Source: DSBN01 sp041686355 (GTDB lineage: Bacteria > Spirochaetota > Spirochaetia > DSM-16054 > Sediminispirochaetaceae). From it: a stretch of 61,306 bases of DNA. Below, piece after piece: positions 53,889 to 61,242 of this stretch. A program made the position numbers and the translations under genes. Numbering within the stretch: position 1 is the first letter of the stretch; the number at the start of each line of letters is the position of its first letter. A model generated the notes under the pieces. The model did not search any database and was not told where the DNA came from. It saw only the letters and a list, made by a program, of their open reading frames with translations. The stretch spans positions 1 through 61,306 of the forward strand of contig JAWLDZ010000009.1 in NCBI GenBank assembly GCA_041686355.1. The letters run 5' to 3'.

Positions 53889-53917
53889 AAAGTATCATAA
53901 TGGACGTTGACAGTCAA
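53889..53917 (-). promoter_or_regulatory. Weak candidate promoter for yebC-ruvCAB-queA
   Basis: TTGACT (53917-53912), a 17-base spacer and TACTTT (53894-53889) lie on the minus strand, about 64 bases before the yebC ATG. The -10 is poor. The rest of the 219-base gap between yebC and hemW holds only the hemW repeat; no gene is seen. Confidence 0.35.
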
Positions 53918-54010
53918 GATTACCAACTTTTCCGCTTCTGTTCTGATTCTATTCTGTTATTGTCCAGCCCTAAGTAGTAGTTGCTTAAAAGCTGTTCAAA
54001 AGTTGTTTAA

Positions 54011-54067
54011 CCGCTGAGCGGCCAATTAACCGCTGAGCGGCCAATTAACAACTGAGCGGCCAATTAA
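54011..54067 (-). repeat. Three 19-bp tandem units over the hemW stop codon
   Basis: CCGCTGAGCGGCCAATTAA occurs at 54011-54029 and 54030-54048; CAACTGAGCGGCCAATTAA follows at 54049-54067. The third unit codes the end of HemW and the second supplies its TAA. The first two units each carry the small palindrome CCGCT-G-AGCGG. Confidence 0.92.
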
Positions 54068-55286
54068 GGTCGGGCTCAAGTTCTTCTATTTCACGGGCAG
54101 CTTGAATGAGGATGTGGTCTAGCAGCATCATTCCTGCTTCGGTTACACTCACGTAGCTCTTGTTTTCAACCTCGTGGATGCGCAGCCGCCCAAGTGCAGT
54201 CTGTTGCCGAATTGTTTCCGACAGACTTTTTTCAATATCTATACCGAAGATGCGGTGAAACTCAGTCGTATCTATCCCGGGCACAGTTCTGAGGCCCATC
54301 ATCAGATATTCGAGCAGAAACTGATATGGCAGAAGCTCTTCCCACTCAAGCTCTTCAAGGGTGTAGCTGCTTTGAGCAAATCTTTTTATATCTTGAGGAA
54401 CTTGTGCTCGGGCGGGAAGTCCCCTTGAGTCTCTGAGGGTTGAAACCGCCCCCGGACCGATACCGGCGTAGGGTTTCATCCTCCAATAGTATAAATTGTG
54501 CCGGCTCTCCTGATTCGGACGGGAAAAGTTGGACACCTCGTAATGCTCGAATCCATGCAGCTTGAGCTTATGCCACAACAGTAGTAGAATCTCTGCTGAA
54601 TTATCCTCAGTTTGAGGGAGGAGGCTTTTCGCCTGCACTCTTTTTTCTAATGGAGTATGCTTCTCTATGGTAAGAGCATACAGAGAAATATGGGTCGGTG
54701 AATACCCAATCGCAGTTTCAATATCTTTCTGTGCCTCCACTGCGGTCTGCTGAGGCAATCCGGTAATAATATCCAGATTCCAGCGTTCTTTCCAGTGTTC
54801 AGTAACTAAGGCCAAGCCGCGCAGGGTCTCATCCAGACCGGCATTTCTCTCTATAAGTGTCAAAGCCTCCTCTGAGAAACTCTGTACCCCAACGCTAAGC
54901 CTGTTCACTCCTGATTCTTTTAGAAAGTAGATTTGTTTGGATGTAATCAGTTCCGGATTTAGTTCTACCGTCCATTCAAAAGCTGTTAAGGGCCTTGTTT
55001 TTCGGTAGGGAGCGATAAGCGTTTCAATCCCGGAGATAAGTTTTTTGAACAGCTGTGGAGTGAGTGAATTTGGAGTGCCGCCTCCGATATACACCGATGG
55101 AACCCGTATGGGCCGCAGTTCATTCAGAAGTAATTCGAGCTGTGCAAGTATGTTGTTTATTACTTGGGACTGCAGTTGGGTATCAACTGAACTAAGGGAA
55201 TAGAAATCGCAATAGCCGCATTTACGGCGGCAAAACGGAATATGGATGTAGATGGGAAGTTCCGAATAACGGTAGCTGCCGGTCAT
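54045..55286 (-). CDS. hemW: HemW-like radical SAM protein
   Basis: The 413 residues, starting at MTGSYRYSEL, include IHIPFCRRKCGYCDF, the CxxxCxxC motif for the 4Fe-4S cluster, and the YIGGGTP and GVQSF motifs of the coproporphyrinogen-oxidase-like family. These proteins are now thought to be haem chaperones rather than porphyrin enzymes. I find no other haem gene here. The ATG lies one base after the stop of the signal-peptidase-like gene (TAGTATG), so coupling is expected; the in-frame upstream TTG is less likely. Confidence 0.88.
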   Translation of the reverse strand: MTGSYRYSELPIYIHIPFCRRKCGYCDFYSLSSVDTQLQSQVINNILAQLELLLNELRPIRVPSVYIGGGTPNSLTPQLFKKLISGIETLIAPYRKTRPLTAFEWTVELNPELITSKQIYFLKESGVNRLSVGVQSFSEEALTLIERNAGLDETLRGLALVTEHWKERWNLDIITGLPQQTAVEAQKDIETAIGYSPTHISLYALTIEKHTPLEKRVQAKSLLPQTEDNSAEILLLLWHKLKLHGFEHYEVSNFSRPNQESRHNLYYWRMKPYAGIGPGAVSTLRDSRGLPARAQVPQDIKRFAQSSYTLEELEWEELLPYQFLLEYLMMGLRTVPGIDTTEFHRIFGIDIEKSLSETIRQQTALGRLRIHEVENKSYVSVTEAGMMLLDHILIQAAREIEELEPDLNWPLSC

Positions 55287-55287
55287 A

Positions 55288-56070
55288 CTATAAAAAACGG
55301 AACTGAGGCCAATAGACAAGTAAAGCTTTGGCTACGATTTTTTTCATAGTAGCTGGTTTCCAATAACGGGAAAGAGCGAAATGAGTTCTATCATCCGGAG
55401 CCAACAGATATTCTCCTGGTGCAAGCCGTAAAGTACCTTGAGAACCAGAGAGACCTTCGAATTGACTATCTTCTGAATCGGTTCCACCAATGTCCTTGAG
55501 ATCAGGAACAACTAAATTATAATCAGTCTGCAGAACCTCCTGTTCATCTATATAATAGCTGGATGTTGGTGTTTTTATCTTTATTCGATAGGCATCTAGC
55601 CGTACCTCATCGCCCGGCATGCCTACTACCCGCATAATTTGATAGCGGCTTACATGGGTAAACTCATTTTCTTCAAAGGGGACGAAATTATTAAAAGTAA
55701 AAAATTTGGATATGCTGTTAAGGCCGTGGGCATACCAGGAGAGCTCCGGTGGTCGACCGAATTCGCTTACCACGACTGCTCCCCGTTTAGGTGTTCTTAA
55801 TAAAGGAACGCGATAATCAAGTATGTTTAACCTGGGACCGTATAGCAGCGGAGTGGCGAGAATACGACCGGCATATACGGGTTGTTCGGCCTCTATATCA
55901 CTACTGCTCTGAAAAGAAACTTGATATGAACTGACTAATAGTGTGCTGATAAGCAGGTGAAACAGAAATACTACAACAATCAGTTTGAGCAGGAAACGGA
56001 CACTCTTTTTAAACGGCCCCTGTGGTTTATAGCTGCGGTAGTAGCGTAGTGCGCGTGACCTTTTAGACAT
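55288..56070 (-). CDS. Signal peptidase I paralogue lacking the catalytic lysine
   Basis: This 260-residue protein has an N-terminal membrane anchor (about 26-48) and the S26 fold: RVVGMPGDEV, GEYLLAPDDR and the C-terminal ALLVYWP segment align with the neighbouring peptidase. The usual PSGSM serine motif is replaced by QSSSD (54-58), so a serine may remain. The lysine of the Ser-Lys dyad, normally in IKRVVG, is Met146 (IMRVVG). It is therefore probably not an active peptidase, or uses another base. It follows lepB by 23 bases and leads directly into hemW. Confidence 0.85.
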   Translation of the reverse strand: MSKRSRALRYYRSYKPQGPFKKSVRFLLKLIVVVFLFHLLISTLLVSSYQVSFQSSSDIEAEQPVYAGRILATPLLYGPRLNILDYRVPLLRTPKRGAVVVSEFGRPPELSWYAHGLNSISKFFTFNNFVPFEENEFTHVSRYQIMRVVGMPGDEVRLDAYRIKIKTPTSSYYIDEQEVLQTDYNLVVPDLKDIGGTDSEDSQFEGLSGSQGTLRLAPGEYLLAPDDRTHFALSRYWKPATMKKIVAKALLVYWPQFRFL

Positions 56071-56093
56071 GATTCTCCCCGTATATATAAATA

Positions 56094-57065
56094 TTAGTGT
56101 ATAGCTCCAAAACGGTCTAGGGGCCAGTAAATAAACATTGCTCTTCCGAGTACATTATCTAAAGCAACCGGGCCGAAATAACGTGCATCCCTTGAATTGT
56201 CCCGGTTGTCCCCTAATGGAAATATGTAACCCTCGGCAATATACCATCCGGTATCGAATTTTCGCCATAAGGCTCCTGCTCGACGCTCTTGAGGATAAAT
56301 TTTATACAGCATTTGGTTCCGGTACTTCATCCAGGCGAACATATCTGTTACCTGCGGCATCTGTTCGGCTTGTCGGCTTAACTCCTCCGAGGGCTGCAAA
56401 CCGGCACTTTGATAGGCATCATGAAAGGCAGAAGCCCTAATATAGTCATAGGTAGAAGAATCGATAAGACGCCGAGTCCTGTCTTGGAGACCGGCTAATT
56501 CCCTAAAAGAGTCCTCTGAAACCCATTCTTCAAAGCCAGGAGGACGTAATTCTAAATTGCCCTGCTCAAAGCGGAGTCTGTCTTCGGCCATTCCTACTCC
56601 GCGCTTAATTAGAAAGTGTGGTTTCGGATTTCCCTCTGCATCCCGGTCAATATCAACCATCGAAAAGGTGAGCATATAGATCAGCCGCTGCAACGTATCG
56701 AACAGGGGACCCTTGGAGATATAAGTCGGACTTTCAAAGATAATTACTTCATCCCTGGTAGGAGAGACAAAACCGGGAAGCTTAAGTGCTCCCGGTATGA
56801 GCTCCGGCCCGTAGATCATCTTATTTACAAAGATACGGTCTTGTATCTTCAGGGTGTTCTTCATGGAACCGGAAGGAATTTGATATGCCTGGGCTACATA
56901 TTGGTTGATGAGCAGTACTACGATTGCGGCCCATAGAAAGGCTTCAATCCAGTCAAGAATGGGGTTTTTTGCCTTCTGTTTGGCCTTTATATACGCTTTT
57001 TTTCGTTTCCTGCGGGTAAGATATCTTTCAGTGAAACCTTGTACAGTTTCATACCATTTGTCCAT
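56094..57065 (-). CDS. lepB: Signal peptidase I
   Basis: LepB cleaves signal peptides from exported proteins at the outer face of the inner membrane. The 323 residues have a basic N-terminus, a membrane anchor (about 37-58), the catalytic PSGSM with Ser67, and IKRGVG with Lys154, so the dyad is intact. GDNRDNSRDARYFG and a C-terminal RAMFIYWPLD complete the family signatures. The region between boxes C and E holds an insertion of about 100 residues. AAGGAG precedes the ATG. It shares a divergent promoter region with the PEGA/FGE gene. Confidence 0.96.
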   Translation of the reverse strand: MDKWYETVQGFTERYLTRRKRKKAYIKAKQKAKNPILDWIEAFLWAAIVVLLINQYVAQAYQIPSGSMKNTLKIQDRIFVNKMIYGPELIPGALKLPGFVSPTRDEVIIFESPTYISKGPLFDTLQRLIYMLTFSMVDIDRDAEGNPKPHFLIKRGVGMAEDRLRFEQGNLELRPPGFEEWVSEDSFRELAGLQDRTRRLIDSSTYDYIRASAFHDAYQSAGLQPSEELSRQAEQMPQVTDMFAWMKYRNQMLYKIYPQERRAGALWRKFDTGWYIAEGYIFPLGDNRDNSRDARYFGPVALDNVLGRAMFIYWPLDRFGAIH

Positions 57066-57091
57066 TTAGTCTCCTTGTCTATCACCAATCA

Positions 57092-57121
57092 ATTATTAGC
57101 ATAGATGTGTTACATTGACAA
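57092..57121 (-). promoter_or_regulatory. Promoter for lepB and the genes after it
   Basis: The minus strand has TTGTCA (57121-57116), an 18-base spacer and AATAAT (57097-57092). The predicted leader is about 20 bases and holds the lepB AAGGAG. Its -35 is superimposed on that of the opposite promoter. Confidence 0.5.
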
Positions 57122-57143
57122 GTTAGAACCGAAACTGTACATT
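57115..57143 (+). promoter_or_regulatory. Promoter for the PEGA/FGE gene, probably leaderless
   Basis: A consensus TTGACA (57115-57120), a 17-base spacer and TACATT (57138-57143) lie on the plus strand. Transcription should start around 57150, at or next to the ATG at 57151. No Shine-Dalgarno is present. Confidence 0.65.
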
Positions 57144-57150
57144 TTCAATC

Positions 57151-58845
57151 ATGAAAAAGAAAAAGAAGCACATTGAGATAGAAGAAGTCTCTGATGTGAA
57201 ATTAAAACCAATATTCGGTATTCAGCCCGGTCTTTACCTCACAGTCTTATATGCCTTCCTCCTGTTAGCGGTTCTGTTCTCGATCTTGGTGCTGCCCGGA
57301 TTACGTCGGTATGGTTCAAATATAGAGTTTATTTCGCAGCCCAAGGGGGTCGCTGTATTTGTTGATGGCGTATATCTAGATTCAACCCCCTTTACCCGCT
57401 TTGTTCCGGCGGGTAAGCATACTCTTCGTTTTGAAAAACCCTATTTCGAGTCACAACAAGATGAAGAATTCCAAGTGCCTGGAAAAATATTTGGAACACT
57501 TTTGTTTAATCGAGCAGAAACTTACCAGGTGAATATGGATATCTCACAAGCCGAGGAGTATCTCAACTGGAGATTCGGCCAGGTAGCAAACTGGTCATTG
57601 GTCGGTTCTTTTTACGATCACTATCCTTACCCCTTTCGGGGAGTACAGGCGGTCTCAGAATTTCTCGCTTCAGAAGATGATATCTCGGAAAGCCTGTACG
57701 ATTTTTCGCACATGCTTCTAAACAATATTGCTTCTTTTGAACAACTCATTGATGTAGCAGCGGCACTACACTCTTTAAACTCTCCAGAGTACCGGTTTTT
57801 GTCCACAAAAAAATACACCTCTGTTGAAGTCTCAAGGCAATTGATTCATTCAGCACAGGAGCTATTGGTCAGCAGGGGTGCCTCACCGACTTTAGCCGCA
57901 CTCTACATTGAAGCCGCCCTGAGGGAGAACTCCACTTTAGCTGAGGAACTTCTTTCGGAATATCAGGTTGATCGAGATGATTTGAAAGAGTATCTAGGCG
58001 ATATCCCCTTTTCTGAAATGTATGACCAGAGTGAATTAGAGTCGGTACCCCTGCGGATTCAGGATCACACTTTTATAGAAGTTACTCCTCCTGCACAGGT
58101 GGCTGTTGGCAACAGTGAGTTGCCAACGGATTCTGCTGAATATGATTTTGCTCAATTGAGTGAATTCCCACACCTAGAAAAACTGAAACCTTACTATATT
58201 TCCAGCGGTGAAGTAACGCGAGGTCAGTTCGAGCGTTTCTTGCAGGAAGAGCCTGACTGGAATGCAGAATACATAGATAAGCTTATTCAGCAGGGAAAAG
58301 TTGATGAGCAGTATCTAAGCTATTCAGATAACTACTCGGTTGAAGACCCTGAGAAGTCCTTGCTCCCGGTGACACACGTCTCATGGTATGCAGCCAAAGC
58401 CTACAGTAAATGGTTTGAGTCGAAGCTGCCTTCCGAACTAAAAGAACAGTTTAGTGTGCGCTTGCCTACCGAAACCGAATGGGAGTTTGCCGCCCGTAAA
58501 AACAGCGGTGCCCGAGCTATAGACAGCGAAAGTGGATTTGACGGTCCTCAAGCTGCAAACTACAGCCGTGAGGGACGAATGGGTCTGGTTGATATGCAGG
58601 GGAATGTGTGGGAGTGGAACGAAAACTGGTATTTTACCTCGGATGTACTCGATGGAGTCTATGGAGCTGCAGTGCCGGGTTTCGATGGAAGTGAAAAGTC
58701 GATACGCGGGGGGAGCTGGGTGAATCGATCTGCGGAGGTACCCGTATGGCGACGAGCCTCCCACCCGCCCCAATGGTGCTCGCCCTTTGTGGGGTTTCGA
58801 ATAGTCTTAGAACCAATCGTCATGGATTCGAGAGAGGAAGAGTAG
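57151..58845 (+). CDS. Membrane-anchored PEGA plus FGE/SUMF1-like domain protein
   Basis: The 564 residues start with a Lys-rich cytoplasmic tail, one membrane segment (about 28-50) and a PEGA-type beta domain (about 58-108, with VAVFVDGVYLDSTPF). A helical middle region leads to a C-terminal formylglycine-generating-enzyme-like domain (about 330-560, with RLPTETEWEFAAR, GNVWEWNENW and RGGSW). The paired catalytic Cys of true sulfatase-activating enzymes is not evident: the final segment has a single Cys in QWCSPFVGFR. It may be a binding domain or a different oxidase. smpB starts one base after its stop. Confidence 0.85.
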   Translation: MKKKKKHIEIEEVSDVKLKPIFGIQPGLYLTVLYAFLLLAVLFSILVLPGLRRYGSNIEFISQPKGVAVFVDGVYLDSTPFTRFVPAGKHTLRFEKPYFESQQDEEFQVPGKIFGTLLFNRAETYQVNMDISQAEEYLNWRFGQVANWSLVGSFYDHYPYPFRGVQAVSEFLASEDDISESLYDFSHMLLNNIASFEQLIDVAAALHSLNSPEYRFLSTKKYTSVEVSRQLIHSAQELLVSRGASPTLAALYIEAALRENSTLAEELLSEYQVDRDDLKEYLGDIPFSEMYDQSELESVPLRIQDHTFIEVTPPAQVAVGNSELPTDSAEYDFAQLSEFPHLEKLKPYYISSGEVTRGQFERFLQEEPDWNAEYIDKLIQQGKVDEQYLSYSDNYSVEDPEKSLLPVTHVSWYAAKAYSKWFESKLPSELKEQFSVRLPTETEWEFAARKNSGARAIDSESGFDGPQAANYSREGRMGLVDMQGNVWEWNENWYFTSDVLDGVYGAAVPGFDGSEKSIRGGSWVNRSAEVPVWRRASHPPQWCSPFVGFRIVLEPIVMDSREEE

Positions 58846-58846
58846 A

Positions 58847-59325
58847 ATGTCAGATACTGAAGCTAGTGGAAAAAGCGGAATTAAGGTACTGGCCGATAAC
58901 AGAAAGGCCCGCTTTAACTATACGGTAGAAGATACCCTTGAATGCGGCATCGAACTTCAGGGGACCGAGGTAAAATCTATCCGCGGAGGCAAGTTCTCTT
59001 TTACTGATTCCTATGCGCGGGTGATGAATGGCGAATTAATCTTATTCGGCTTTCACATTGCCGCCTATGAGTTTGGGAATATCCATAACCACGACCCCCT
59101 TCGGGAGCGGCGTCTGTTAGCCCATAAACAGGAGATTAAACGACTTCAACGTCGGGTTGATGAGCGCGGATATACTCTGGTTCCATTGAAGGTGTACCTT
59201 AAGGGGGGTATAGTAAAAGTGCTTATCGGTATCTGCAAGGGAAAGCAGACCCATGACAAGCGCAACTCTATAAAAGACCGTGATTTGAAGCGTGATGCCC
59301 AGCGAGAGATGCGGGACCGCATGAG
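58847..59325 (+). CDS. smpB: SsrA-binding protein SmpB (3' end lost in gap)
   Basis: SmpB binds tmRNA and rescues stalled ribosomes. About 159 codons are present before the N run. The family segments GIELQGTEVKSIRGGKFSFTDSY, the HDPLRERRLLAHK region and KGKQTHDKRNSIKDRD are all seen. The usual length is 150-165, so only a few C-terminal residues and the stop should be missing. GAGGAAGAG precedes the ATG, one base after the previous stop. The tmRNA gene is not visible in the window. Confidence 0.95.
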
Positions 59326-59425
59326 NNNNNNNNNNNNNNNNNNNNNNNNNNNNNNNNNNNNNNNNNNNNNNNNNNNNNNNNNNNNNNNNNNNNNNNNNNN
59401 NNNNNNNNNNNNNNNNNNNNNNNNN
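59326..59425. other. Assembly gap of exactly 100 N
   Basis: A run of 100 undetermined bases, the conventional placeholder for a gap of unknown size. It removes the 3' ends of smpB and of the converging zinc-ribbon gene. Any reading frame drawn through it is artificial. Confidence 0.98.
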
Positions 59426-59886
59426 AGTACGGCTGCCATAAGTATGATAGGCATATTCCACATTAAAAATAAATGAAAAGTTCCGGCTAACACATTTGCG
59501 ACAAGACTCACAGTTAATATCAGCAGGGAATAGAGCAGCATCAACAGCCAGCCTTTGCGAATAAACAGTCCCACGGCTATTCCAACCCAAATACCGATAA
59601 TGCCGACTATAGGAAACAGAGACCAGCTGATGGCCCAATCTCGCAGTAAATCAACTACAAGCACAATTGTCATGGGAACAGAAAACAGTAGGCTAAAGAA
59701 CCACAAAACCGTTCTTCGTTCTTCGGTAGTGAAGGAGCGACGCCTATAATAGAGCTGATGCTCCTTGCGCGGATAGTCTCCTTTTAGAAGCGGCGGCGGG
59801 CCTTCTTTCGGGATGGTTCCTCCGCAGAGTGGACAATTGCTGGTTTCTTGATCAACCTCAACACCGCAGTATGAGCAATATGGCAC
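59426..59886 (-). CDS. Zinc-ribbon multi-pass membrane protein (3' end lost in gap)
   Basis: I start at the GTG at 59886, which has AAGGAG upstream and overlaps the preceding stop (TAGTG). An N-terminal zinc ribbon has Cys at 4, 7, 18 and 21 (CSYC and CPLC), followed by a basic linker and then four or so membrane segments (about 65-150) before the gap. A small zinc ribbon plus membrane bundle next to an alcohol-acetyltransferase-like gene resembles a pairing found in Firmicutes and spirochaetes, possibly the DUF6320 family. That name is from memory and unverified. Function unknown. Confidence 0.72.
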
Positions 59887-61208
59887 TATTCTTCTCCTTT
59901 CCAATTACCTGATATATGTATCGGTATGCCGTAACTTCTTAATTTAGAAAACACAAGCCGCTCTAAAGCCGTCTCTTCAAGTAAGCTTCCAAAGGTAAGC
60001 CGCAAATCACCGCGATAGCTGAGGGCACCGCATTTTACCCCTAAAACGGTGCTGGGGGGCGGGACAAACTCCAAGGTTCTCACGATCTTCTCCAGAGAAG
60101 GTGGAAAAACGGCCATACCAAGGTTAGAAAGACTTCCGGAGAAGCGGCTTTCACCAAAGTCCCGATATATCAATTTAAGACCGATGTTCTTTAACAGCAA
60201 GGGAGAAATTCTCAGAAGAGGGTTAACAACTCCCTTCACATTGCGACTTATCTGCTGTTTCAAGTGTCGATGATCAAGCTGTGTCTGCATAAAGTGGTGT
60301 ACCTTGTGAACTATCTCATCCAAATCATAATGGCCCAGCCGGGTATCCAGCAGTGGGTTCAAAATAAGAAAAAAGTTTCTCATGCTGCGGCTGGGCAGAA
60401 TATTTCGTAAATTAACCGGGACCATTACAGAAACCGGATTCCACCTTCCCCGAACCTTATCTGCTTTCACAATTTCCTGAATTTTCTGCAGTGCATCAAA
60501 ATATACTGCCGTTAAAAACTCAGTTAAAGTGGCATTATGGGACTTGGCCAAGGAAAGAACCTCTTGAAGAGGCATATTTCCAGTAATGACCCGGTATTGG
60601 CCTATCGGAAGTTTACGCCCCGGCAGATGAAAAACCTTTTTTTCTTGATCCGGTGTTGGTATGGACGGATCGAAGTGGGTCAGAAATGCGTCCTTGAACT
60701 CTTCTGCTTTGGGGGACTGATCAAACAGAAATATCTCTGGATCTTCCGAATATTCCCTGTACAAGCGTTTATACTCTGGTGAGTTTGGCTCTAAATCAAC
60801 TATACGGTATGCAGCTAAAAGCGATTTCGTGAAGATCAGCGCTCCGGTACCGTCGGTGATTGCATGACTGAATTCAACGGCTATGGTATTGCTGAACACA
60901 CGAACCCTGAATGGAAGCACTCCGCGTTGCTTAATTGGCATATACCGGCAAGGGCTTTTACTGTCGATCACGGGCAGAGGTATTCGAGGGTTCTCTTCCA
61001 GGGTATACCAAAATGCCCCTTTTCGAAGATGGACTTGATAATAGGGAAAGCGCGGTACCAATTTTTGTAATGCCCGAGTGAGCCTGTCGACATGAACTGG
61101 TTGGTGCAGATGGATAGATATTCGAAACAGAGTGGTGTTGCGGCGGCTGATAACAGAAGGATAGAGGTTTGCTGTATTATCTAAACGGTACCATTCAGGA
61201 TGCTCCAC
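59886..61208 (-). CDS. Condensation-fold acyltransferase (alcohol acetyltransferase-like)
   Basis: The 440 residues begin WYRLDNTANLYPSV, a typical start for this family. The HxxxDG catalytic motif is present as SHAITDG (His115, Asp119). A second half with NLRNILPSRSMRNF and a C-terminal FGSLLEE segment complete the two-lobed chloramphenicol-acetyltransferase-like fold. Relatives move acyl groups to alcohols, glycolipids or polyketides; the substrate here is unknown. The GTG start is the first codon after an in-frame TGA. No Shine-Dalgarno is seen, and the promoter lies five bases upstream. It is coupled to the membrane protein that follows. Confidence 0.82.
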   Translation of the reverse strand: MEHPEWYRLDNTANLYPSVISRRNTTLFRISIHLHQPVHVDRLTRALQKLVPRFPYYQVHLRKGAFWYTLEENPRIPLPVIDSKSPCRYMPIKQRGVLPFRVRVFSNTIAVEFSHAITDGTGALIFTKSLLAAYRIVDLEPNSPEYKRLYREYSEDPEIFLFDQSPKAEEFKDAFLTHFDPSIPTPDQEKKVFHLPGRKLPIGQYRVITGNMPLQEVLSLAKSHNATLTEFLTAVYFDALQKIQEIVKADKVRGRWNPVSVMVPVNLRNILPSRSMRNFFLILNPLLDTRLGHYDLDEIVHKVHHFMQTQLDHRHLKQQISRNVKGVVNPLLRISPLLLKNIGLKLIYRDFGESRFSGSLSNLGMAVFPPSLEKIVRTLEFVPPPSTVLGVKCGALSYRGDLRLTFGSLLEETALERLVFSKLRSYGIPIHISGNWKGEE

Positions 61209-61213
61209 AGCCC

Positions 61214-61242
61214 ATCATACCAGAGCCGCCTACAAACAGCAA
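61214..61242 (-). promoter_or_regulatory. Extended -10 promoter for the acyltransferase, probably leaderless
   Basis: The minus strand has TTGCTG (61242-61237), a 17-base spacer ending in TGG, and TATGAT (61219-61214). Only five bases separate the -10 from the GTG at 61208, so transcription should start at the start codon. Confidence 0.6.

Noticed and set aside
59117..59638. Reading frames crossing the N run
   Set aside because: They depend on 100 undetermined bases and conflict with the clear smpB and membrane-protein frames on either side.
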